From NCBI GenBank assembly GCA_030437565.1, contig CP129291.1, positions 3,038,001 through 3,102,000 of the forward strand: DNA of 64,000 bases, read 5' to 3'. The translations under genes were made by a program, and so were the position numbers. The stretch is from Terrilactibacillus sp. S3-3 (GTDB taxonomy: Bacteria; Bacillota; Bacilli; Bacillales; Sporolactobacillaceae). The notes under the pieces are model-generated. The model saw nothing but the letters and a program-made list of their open reading frames with translations. It was not told the DNA's origin and searched no databases. This document shows positions 55,140-64,000 of the stretch, in pieces. Each line of letters starts with the position of its first letter. Positions within the stretch are counted from its first letter, which is position 1.

Positions 55140-55786
55140 TCAATTCCAACTAATATTTTTTTTAATTACTTGTGCTGGAGTTCCCGCTACTAAACAGTTT
55201 TCTGGTACGTTTTTGGTAACCGTCGCATTAGCAGCAACCACTGAACCGCTGCCAATTTTAACGCCTTTTAAAATTAAGGCTCTACAACCAATCCATACAT
55301 TATCTCCTATTATAACAGGAGAAGTATCCTCTTTTTTGTTAATAGAATGGTAATCTGTATCAGTAATTACTACATCCCAAGAAATTGCACAGTTATTCCC
55401 TATTTCTATGCTGCTTTTACACTAATTTCAGTCCTTCTATTGATATATGTTCTATCACCGATAATTATTTTGGCGCTTTCTTTGTCCAAAAAAAAGGAAA
55501 CATTTTGATATAATGTAACATAATCACCAATTATCAATTTCGTATTTTCACTTTTAGAGAGACGGGCTTTTCCAACAACCCTTAGTAATTTCCCACAATG
55601 TGTTAATTTGCGTCTAAAAAGCATCCCCCTGAATATTCTAATTAAATTCAAAGTCTTTCTATTCAAGATTTTGTTCATTCCTTTTTCTTTAATAGATAAT
55701 AGTGTCAACCTAAAAAATGCGATTAATATTTTGAATAATTTCCGAACGCCCCAATGACACATAAAGTTCGGCCTTAGCGTAACCAT
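55140..55786 (-). CDS. Hexapeptide-repeat acetyltransferase
   Basis: About 180-215 residues. Left-handed beta-helix repeats ([40 protein letters not shown]), the catalytic-type His in DTDYHS, and the C-terminal [23 protein letters not shown] and [16 protein letters not shown] frameshift lies near 55410. The exact start is unclear (ATG 55786, 55762 or 55678). It may O-acetylate a sugar of the polysaccharide. Confidence 0.82.
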
Positions 55787-56170
55787 CTAAGCATTTAAAT
55801 TGTAAAATTGTGGATTACCGCTTCAATAAGAATAGGGTTAGTATTATAGCAAAATCTTACTTTGATTTAATCCAAACATAGTTTTTCATGGAATAAGCTG
55901 GTCTTTTGTACTCCTAAAAACAACGCGGCATTTTCTTCTTTAATAGAATTGCATCAATGTTCCAATGTCTAACTTATGAGATCCTTTAAACGCACTCTAT
56001 TCGATAATTCTTTCATTTAAATGTTTGAAATTTTTTTCTGTGCTTAGAGTAGATTTTTTTTTTTGTGATGTCGCAATGACTCGCTTTCGTTTTTCCAAAA
56101 TCTATGTACTGATATAGTGCTTTTGAAAATATTACATTCTCCGACATTTGTTCTCTGACATTGTTTTTAT
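55787..56170. other. Spacer without a gene
   Basis: AT-rich 385 bp; nothing recognised. Confidence 0.35.
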
Positions 56171-57700
56171 TTGATAACTCAACTTTCGCAGCTCAAATTA
56201 GGTAGATAAGTCTTGATGTAATGAGGCAAACGGTCCATCCATTGTTGGAGTTGACGAGTCACTAATTTTTTGATTGCCTTCTTTGTTTTTGTTAAAGCAT
56301 CCTGTAGAATGACCAGCAGTTGCGTTAAAGCAACTGCCCAATCTAGCTCGTTCATTTCGTCGCAAAGTTCATAAAACATGCCGCCTAACGTTCGAACGTC
56401 CGTACTGCAGCGATTCTGCCAGGACAAAAGGATGAAACGAGAAAAGACAATCGTCGTATGACTAATCAGGAGATCATAGGATCGGCCTTGAAATTCCTTT
56501 TGAAGTTTGAGAAGAGACTTGGTTGCTTTGAAAAAGAGTTCAATATCCCATCTCATGCCGTATGTCCGGATGATTTCCTGTTCCGTCAGGGTGCAGTCAG
56601 TGCTTAAAATGGCCAGCCACTCGCTTTGTTTATTACGGTTTTGGATGAATACAACCTTGACCGGGACTTCGTTCGCCATTTGGGTACGAATCGAACGTAA
56701 AACGCCTTTGTAGCCGATCACCGGTTTTGCGAATCGATATAGTGTTTTTAATCCTACCCATTGCGAACCGACTCGGTAGCGTTGGTTGGTCGGCTTCACC
56801 ATGCCAATGACGTGGATGCCTTGATCGGCCAGCGATCGAATCAGCGGCTGCTGGGTAAACCAGCTGTCCATCAAGACGTAGGACGCTTCAATTCCGCTGT
56901 CCAGAGCACGTGACCATATTTGGAATTTGTTCCGGTGCCGTTTGCAGGGCTTCCACCCGTCTTTTATAGCCTGAACAACGTTTATCAATCGTTGAATCGA
57001 TGCCGTTAATTCGGGTCTTCTCTTTGCTGGAGCTCAGCAACGAAAAGTCAACGGGCATGAAGGTTGTCCCATCGGACCAGCCCAAGGTTAACATACGGAA
57101 TCCCTTATAGTGCCTTTTCTTCGCGTGATCAAAGCAATGAGCCAGGAGCTCGACCTTTTTACTGCGATCACGATAAAAAGACGAATCATCGACGATCAGC
57201 ACTTTGGTATGATTAGCACGCGTTAAGCGGCTGACTTTTGTGATTGTGAAAACACTGAGTGCCAGCAGAAATCGACGCCAGGCAAACTTCGGGTAATTTA
57301 AAAAGCGGTAGACCGTATCTTTGCCCGGTAAATCTGCGGCCTTGTGGCTTTCCAGCAAGCGAAACCAGTTTTTCTGGGTAAAGATCAGACGAAAGACGAG
57401 TTGGAAGAGATAGCCGCAGGAAAAGCCAAAAGACTTAACGATGCCTGCCTGACGAAGATGTTTCAAGACTTGCAGTTCATCAAATTTTGCTTTTATTTCT
57501 TCAGGGAGTTGATTCTTTTGTGTGTAATTCGCTATCATGTAGAGGACACCTTTTCTATTTGGTAGTGTATTGCGACAGATTCACTATACCAAAAAGTAAG
57601 GTGTCTTTCTATTGAGTCAAGCTCCCTAAGTCACAAACAATGGAGCGTGTAACACTCAGCTTTCGACTCGATTTTTAGACTGCGAAAGTTAAGTTGATAA
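56171..57700 (-). mobile_element. IS4-family insertion sequence with short direct repeats
   Basis: Element 56178-57693 (1516 bp) is bounded by inverted ends CTCAACTTTCGCAG and CTTAACTTTCGCAG (13 of 14 match) and flanked by TTGATAA on both sides (56171-56177 and 57694-57700), the apparent target duplication. One transposase gene whose stop lies within the left inverted repeat. Confidence 0.82.
56179..57538 (-). CDS. IS4-family transposase
   Basis: About 452 residues: N-terminal DELQVLKHLRQAGIVKSFGFSCG, KDTVYRFLNYP, first Asp in VLIVDDSSFYRDRSKKVE, second in VLMDSWFTQQPLIRSL, and the Y(2)R(3)E(6)K signature as YGMRWDIELFFKATKSLL. One frameshift near 56935. Likely active if the shift is an artefact. 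Confidence 0.88.
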
Positions 57701-58320
57701 ATACCAAAGCATCTCGGCTCTTCGCTATTTAGTATTTAGTCTAATATCTCATATCTTATTAATGTGGCACTTCAACCATTATGTTACAGTTGGTGAATAT
57801 TGAGCTAGCAATTGAACCTATTCCCTTGTCCTCATTGGTTTTTTCACTTATTAGTGAAAGTTGCAAAATCCTGACGGCAAACTAGAACTGAATGAAACTA
57901 CCAAACCCTGATGATAAGTTGCTCTTTCAACAGTAAAAAGCGAAGAGCCAGCATCTCTAGCTTTAAGCGAGTAGCTTAAGCATCCGCTTTTTTCTTAAAA
58001 AAGCTTTTTTTTTGTTTGAGTTAATTTGAACACCGTAACATAAACAGCCGGGCATTGATTTAGTTAAACTGATGAACAAGCCCTCAGGAAGAGCTTATTC
58101 AAAGAAAATGTCTATTTGAAAAAAATTGTTCTTAAGCTCAATACTTTTTTCTAGTTTTATGATTTATAAATCTATTACAAAGCTTATTACAAAATCGTTT
58201 CGATACATGTCAGTTACTTAGATTTTATAATAGTGCTTTCACCAGACTCAGTTCTAATTGTAATTAAACCAGATAAAAATTACATTGTTTGATTTTACGT
58301 CTCTTATAATTTATTAAGAT
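57701..58320. other. 620-bp spacer without a gene
   Basis: AT-rich; a weak hairpin with AAAGCGAAGAGCC words at about 57940. No supported gene. Confidence 0.35.
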
Positions 58321-58807
58321 TTAAGTTCTGTCTTTGATTTTTCTGACAGGGACGCCGCCTACGAAAGTATATGGATCAACATCTCTATTTACAATTGCTC
58401 CTGCAGCAATAACGCTCCTTTTCCAATTGTAACCCCTTTTAATACCACTACATTTGCTCCTATCCATACATCATCACCAATATTAACATCACCATCTTCC
58501 CATGGATTCTTCCATATTACATTATTTAGTGAAGTACCATGATTTGAGGCAATAATTTTAACCGATGGGCCAAACAAAACGTCATCACCTATAATTATTT
58601 TCCCACCTGGAGCTGCCCACAAAAAGCAACCATTATTAATAAATGAATTACTACCCACTACTATATTCTGTGGTTCTTTGACCAAAACATTATAATAAAT
58701 TCTTGTATTATTACCCTTCTTTACTCTCGAAATCCTTATTGAATTTAATATAAAATAAGCAATGCCAAAAAAAATATTTTTTATAGTAAAAAAAAAAATA
58801 TTCTCAT
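58321..58807 (-). CDS. Hexapeptide-repeat acetyltransferase
   Basis: About 161 residues. Hydrophobic N-terminus (TIKNIFFGIAYFILNSI), beta-helix repeats (GKIIIGDDVLFGPSVKI), the His in IIASNHGTSL, VNIGDDVWIGANVVVLKGVTIGKG and, after a shift near 58405, VGGVPVRKIKDRT. Frameshifts at T runs near 58790. Typical of CapG/WbbJ-type acyltransferases in polysaccharide loci. Confidence 0.82.
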
Positions 58808-58892
58808 GTTTTCTCCCCTTATAGTAACCTTTATTGTACGAAAAGTACTATTAATATTTAATATTCTTTATGCTTTCAATTACATTTACTTG

Positions 58893-60003
58893 TTAACAAC
58901 ATACGATCCTGATCTCTTTTTTACTTGATAACAATCTTATATATTCTTTTATTATTCTTTTATTCATTTTTTTGCTAGAAAATTGTTCAATAAATTTTTT
59001 ATATCCATTTTCCCCTAGAACCTTTAATTTCTCTTTATCTAGGTTGACAAACAAATTTTTCAATTGGTTAAGATCGTTTAAATCAAATAAATATCCAGTT
59101 ACTTTGTCTGTTACTATCTCTGGAAGCGCTCCTCTTCTACTAGCTATAACAGCTTTTTTGTTTCGCATCGCTTCAATCGCTACTAAACCAAATCCTTCCC
59201 ATCTTGAAGGAACTATTACTGCATCAAATATTTCATAATAGCTGTCAATAATATCGTTATTAACCCATCCTAATGGTATTATGTTATTATTAAGGGTTAT
59301 ATTTGATGAATTCAAAACTCCATCGCCTATTAAATATAGATTAATGTTATTAAACACGTTATTATTTATAAAATTAACTAGAATATCTAATCCCTTTTGT
59401 TCATCAAATCGACACAAAACACAGATTTATTGAGTCTTCATCTAATTTAATATCAATATTTTCTTTTTTTTTGGTTTTACTGGTTAATCCATTATAAATT
59501 ACAACAGATTTATTTTGAGGAATTCTATACTTTAGCGAACCTAATAATTCATATTTCGAAATATTTATTATTAGATCTGTTTTATATGTTAGCAAACGCT
59601 CAATCATACCGTAAAAAAATCTCTTTAGAATATTGGTTTCCATTAGAAAAGACCAACCGTGAGAGCAATAAACAATCTTTGGCCTTTTTCTCTTAAAAAA
59701 ATAAATTGTTCTTACAAACACCCCTGCAAAAGTACTATGGATATGAATCACATCCGGTTCAATTTCGTTAATTATATTTTTGATTTGTAAAATTGCTTTT
59801 AAAAAGTATCTTGATTTTCTTTTATAATTGTAGTAGTAAACATTTAAATCACTAAATTCTAAACCTATATCATCTGAATTATATCTACTTAAAGCTATGC
59901 TAACTTCTGAAATTCTTGCATCATGTTTTTGAAATCTAATTACTTCCTTTAAATAGGTAGCAATCCCACCCTTTACATACTCACAAACATGAAGAACCTT
60001 CAT
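58893..60003 (-). CDS. Glycosyltransferase (GT4)
   Basis: About 369 residues: MKVLHVCEYVKGGIATYLKE, VIHIHSTFAGV, CSHGWSFLME, then CRFDEQKGLDILVNF, PSRWEGFGLVAIEAMRNKKAVIAS with the GT4 E-x7-E region. A frameshift near 59415. A clear retaining GT4 enzyme. Donor unknown. Confidence 0.88.
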
Positions 60004-60041
60004 TTAAAGCACACCTTTTCAATTTAAATTTCAATAAATCA

Positions 60042-61232
60042 TTACGATTTCTCGTTATCAATTTCTACTAAATCATTTAAATATTTTTTTATTTTATCTG
60101 TATTATCGAATTCCTCCTCTATATATTCTTGAGAGTTCAGTGACAATTGCTTTTTCTTTGAATAATCCATTCTAATTAATTTCAACAAACCCATCTTAAA
60201 TTTCTCAACATCATTTCCAACTAAAACATGTTCCCCGTTCCGGAGTCCCGTTCCTTCTATACCGATTTTTGTTGATACAATTAATAATCCATATTTTATT
60301 GCTTCAATGGTTTTTAATTTAACACCAGCTCCATTTAGCATAGGATTTATAAATATTGAATTATTTTTATAAATATCTTCAAGATCACTAGGTGTATCAT
60401 AAATTTGAATATTGTTATTATATTTACATGTTCTTATCTTTTTTCTAAGCCATTCTATAGCTTGATTACGAGTATTACCCGCTATAGTCAATTTATAGTC
60501 ATTAACTGTTTCGCTTAAAAAATCATGGATATTTTTTAAATACCAGATTATTGCTTCTTGATTATTTATCATAAATAGAGATCCTAAAAAAAGAACATTA
60601 TTGTCGTAAATATTTTTTATTTTTAAACTTTTTTTCTCAACTTGGGGAGGTACAAAAAGTCCATTAATATTGTTAAATTTATAGTTCTTCATTTCATCCT
60701 TTGATATAAACCAAATATTTTCAAATGATTTTAAATATTTATTTTTGACATAGCTAAATTTCAATGATTCGATATAATAATAGATCTTTTTAAGGAAATT
60801 TCTTTCACTATTACATAACGCTTTAAAATAATTAACTTCATTATTATGCATTCTATAAATTATATGATTAGAACCTTTTAAATCTCTATTCCAAATAATA
60901 GGTAAAACATCCTCACCCTCTAAAATAACAAAATCATATTTTTCCTTTTAAAGTTTTTTTTTTTTTAGGTTTTTTCTTGATTTTATCTGGTATGGCAATA
61001 ATGAGAACATGTATCGCAATCTTTTTTCTCTTTTTATAATTCTAACTTCATTCACTGATTTTTTTACAATTTCTAAGTCTTCTAGGGGAACATTAGTATC
61101 GTACAGTGCGGTAATTAAATTTATTTTATAATTCATTTTTTTTAGTAACTTTATTCGTTCCCAAATATCTTTTCTCCCCCCATGATTAGGAGGATATGGG
61201 AAATCTCCAGCAACAATCAATATTTTTATCAT
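60042..61232 (-). CDS. Glycosyltransferase (GT-B, GT4-like)
   Basis: About 396 residues: MIKILIVAGDFPYPPNHGGRKD, YDFVILEGEDVLP, then NVLFLGSLFMINNQEAIIWYLKN and SIFINPMLNGAGVKLKTIEAIKYG. One frameshift at the A run near 60950. The ATG overlaps the stop of the polymerase gene upstream (ATGA). Confidence 0.82.
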
Positions 61233-62548
61233 TTTAATTGAATATCTCCTTTAGTGTTTGCTATTTTTATATATTCCGCCTCAATAAAAGCAATAAAAAA
61301 CCATATTTCAAATTTAATTTCCAATGATATATAAAAAACAACTGATAAACATATGAAGACCCAACCAAACTCTAATATTTTACTACTAATAATTTTTTTT
61401 TATATAAGTTGCACTTTTGTAAAAGTATATTAATGCTCCAATACCACCATAGAGTAACCATTGCATAAAGCCACTTTTGGCACCCATATTCTTATCAGTA
61501 AAATTATAAGAAAAGATTTCAGAAAAATTCAAACTGCTAACTCCAAAAAAATGTCCAATAATGACTTTTGCCCCATTCATAGCTATTTCACTATATTTTT
61601 CAAAATAATATGGATAAACCGAGAATCCTATTCCCAAAGGATGATGAAAAAAGGTTATTATAGTAATTAAGAATGTAGTAACTCTTGTACTTACAGAAGT
61701 ATATTCATTTACGTCTTCAACTAATGAGTTACCGACCCTGCCAAGAAAATAATTCCACAAGATTAGGACAATAATTAAAGATAAAATCATGACAGATATA
61801 TTTTTTAGATTGAGTTTTCACAAGCTGCTTCATAAATATAATTATCAAAGATATAATACAAACAATTATGTACCCTTTGGAATTAGTAAATATAGTATAT
61901 AAAACAAAGAAAAGAGAGTGTAAACAAATAATCCTTTTTTTTTAATAATTAATTTTTTTAATTTACTTATTAAATAAAAATTAATAGTACAGATCGTTAT
62001 TATTATAGGGCCACTATAACTACTTTCGCTTGTTAATAACCTAATCCTGTAATAAGGTGTGTATGTATGTAAAATAGAAAATGCGTTCGGCTTTGTCAAA
62101 TATTCAATGATGAGGATAATATATAATAATGTTTGTAAACAAATAAATACCCCAAAAAATATATTTTTCTGGTAAAGACATAAATAAAAAAAATACATGA
62201 CGAATGTAAAAAAATATAATTAGAAAATATAGTAAAACTCTAATTGCCTTTGAAAAAAGAGAATTTCCAAAAAAAGAATATACGCCATCGAATGCAAAAA
62301 ATATATCTGTGATTACTGAAATTATCACTAAATAAACAATAAAGTTCCATAAGTATCTTTGCATTCTTGTCATTTGAACTGTCTTTTTTTTTATAAATAA
62401 GAATAATTCTCCCAAAAAAAAAAAATGGTAGCAGTAATATTATTGGTGCTCTTGCAATATCTCCTATATAATTAGATAAAAAGAAATCCTGATAAGTACT
62501 TATTAATAACAAGAAAAGTAGATAAGCACTTTTCCATGTAGTTTCCAT
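61229..62548 (-). CDS. Wzy/O-antigen ligase-like membrane protein
   Basis: About 439 residues, at least ten membrane helices, broken by four frameshifts (near 62410, 62195, 61830 and 61390). The GIGFSVYPYYFEKY and FTDKNMGAKSGFMQWLLYGG blocks match the large loop of polymerases. Coupled to the following glycosyltransferase. Classification rests on topology and loop, so moderately sure. Confidence 0.68.
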
Positions 62549-62675
62549 ACTAAACTCCTTTAAATATAATTATTTTATACTGGAATAATAGAATATTCTT
62601 TTTTGCAAACCTTATTTGTACCTTTTAAAGGGGAAAAGTTTATTTTTCTTCAAAATAACATTGATTAAATTTAAT

Positions 62676-63787
62676 TTATTTACCTAATAACAATCTTTGA
62701 TAAATATTTTCTACCTGATTATAGATAATTTTCATATCGAAATTCTTAATGACACCTTCAATTCCCGATTTAACAATATTTTGATAAACATTATTATCTA
62801 GATTATAAATTGACTCAATTGTACTTGCTAAATCTTCTATATCACCGTCATTACAGATCCATCCACCGTTTGTCAGTTTTTATAATTTCTGGTGCTCCAC
62901 CAGAAGAATTTGCAACTACTACTGGAGTACCCACAATTAAAGATTCAATTATAACTCTTCCAAAGGGCTCTCGATCAGAAAAATTAATCGTCAAATCACT
63001 ATCTTTCATAAATTCACTTGGCCTTTTTTGGTAACCTAAAAATTTTATATTGTCACTTAGATTATAATCATTGACCATTTTTTTTAATGATTCTAAGTAC
63101 TTTTTTGAACCATCGACTGATACATCACCTATAATTTGAAAAATCCAATTTCGACTTTTGATTCTATCCGAAAAAATTTTGACTGCCTTTATAATGTAAT
63201 CAAATCTTTTCCATTCAACAATTCTACCAACTGAACTAATAACAAAAACACCGTTTTTCTTCTTATCCTTCTTTAAATAGACGTTTTTTTTTCAACTTCC
63301 ACTCCGTTATAAATAACAGAATAATTTCGCTCAGACTTTTTGGTAAGCGTATTTTTTACATATTTCGATATGCATATAACATTGTCAAAAAAAATTGGAA
63401 GAAATTATTGTAAAGCCTGGAATTCATCACATCCCTATGGTGCCAAATAATTTTACAATTTGACAAATACTTCATAGGGGCAATATACCATGGCGCTCTC
63501 CACCCATTTGCGTGAATAATGTTGATTTTATTTTTAATTATGATTCTTTTGATTTTTATTAGCTTATACAAATAAACTATGCCAAAACTTCTCTTTACAC
63601 TATTTAAATTCATCGAAATTAGTTCTACTGGCACCTTAATTTCATCCAGATACTCTGTATTAGGGGGGCACAGAATGTACAATCTATATCTATTTAAATT
63701 TGTTTGATTAATAAGATGAATCATACTTTGTTCAGCCCCGCCCTTCTTGGACGAATGTGTTACGTATAATATCCTTATTAAAACCAT
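62676..63787 (-). CDS. Glycosyltransferase (GT4)
   Basis: About 370 residues: VTHSSKKGGAEQSMIHLI, IIHANGWRAPWYIAPMKYL, WHHRD, then IKFLGYQKRPSEFMKDSDL and FSDREPFGRVIIESLIVGTPVVVAN (E-x7-E-type site). Frameshifts near 63390, 63280 and 62860. ATG 63787 chosen as the start of the conserved frame. Confidence 0.85.
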
Positions 63788-64000
63788 ACACCACACCAAC
63801 TCATTAAATTTTTTGTTTTTTACTCGTCTTTTTGATGAAACCCCTAGTGGTATTATATATATATATATAAACTGTTTTCTATTTACCGCTAATGAAAAAA
63901 ATAACTAACAGTACCAACGGCAATTAATATTATCATAGTTGTTAATTCGCTAAAAATACCGTCTAGCATTTTTTTTTTACAAACAAAACTTCAACAAACA
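63788..64000. other. Right-edge AT-rich region
   Basis: Contains a TA dinucleotide tract at about 63855-63870 and no supported gene before the window ends. Confidence 0.35.

Overview
The window is chromosomal DNA from a low-to-mid G+C Gram-positive bacterium, most likely a spore-forming member of the Bacillales. The clues are the adjacent DUF1659, DUF2922 and YvrJ small genes, strong AGGAGG-type ribosome binding sites, TTG/GTG starts, IS256, IS66 and IS4-type elements, and Bacillales-type ABC exporters. I could not fix the genus from sequence alone. Almost every long gene is broken by one or more single-base frameshifts, most of them at runs of six or more A or T. Joining the frames restores full-length, well-conserved proteins, so I read most breaks as homopolymer errors in the assembly and annotate joined genes.

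Layout. 1-1.0 kb: 5' part of a GDP-mannose pyrophosphorylase gene. 1.5-6.0 kb: a RiPP-like cluster on the plus strand (Gly/His-rich small peptide, HPr-kinase-like protein, PqqD-like protein, S26B-type signal-peptidase-like protein, ABC exporter). 6.3-7.2 kb: DUF1659, DUF2922 and YvrJ. 7.4-10.6 kb: ADP-ribosylglycohydrolase, Rpn-type nuclease, GT8 glycosyltransferase. 10.7-18.4 kb: a minus-strand operon of ggt, a five-gene oligopeptide ABC transporter and a decayed glutathione peroxidase, facing an XRE regulator across a perfect palindrome. 18.5-22.5 kb: two XRE regulators, a sigma-like factor and a GH25/LysM lysin. 22.9-26.6 kb: a heterodimeric multidrug-type ABC exporter. 26.7-28.1 kb: two adjacent tandem arrays, each with a 21-bp period.

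28.2-46.1 kb is an exopolysaccharide locus transcribed leftwards: priming sugar transferase, TagA/WecG-type transferase, gmd/rmd (GDP-rhamnose type), GT4, Wzy, GT2, Wzx, GH26 mannanase and rfbBCA. Embedded in it are two tandem 21-residue hydrophobic peptide genes upstream of a fused ATPase-permease ABC gene (30.6-33.1 kb). At 46.5-49.2 kb a nucleotidyltransferase-like gene is interrupted by an IS256-family element flanked by an 8-bp target duplication; its promoter motif matches that of the RiPP-like cluster 45 kb away. 49.2-51.9 kb is a decayed IS66 and rfbB scar. From about 52 kb to the end the DNA is clearly more AT-rich and carries a second set of polysaccharide genes (glycosyltransferases, acetyltransferases, a polymerase-like membrane protein, a beta-helix protein) with an intact-looking IS4-family element.

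How it works together: manC, gmd and rmd supply GDP-mannose-derived sugars, and rfbA/C/B supply dTDP-4-keto-rhamnose (no rfbD seen here). The priming transferase and glycosyltransferases assemble a repeat unit, Wzx and Wzy export and polymerise it, and the GH26 enzyme may trim it. The candidates for undescribed biology are the Gly/His RiPP-like cluster with its shared promoter to the orphan nucleotidyltransferase, and the duplicated 21-residue peptides beside an ABC ATPase-permease.
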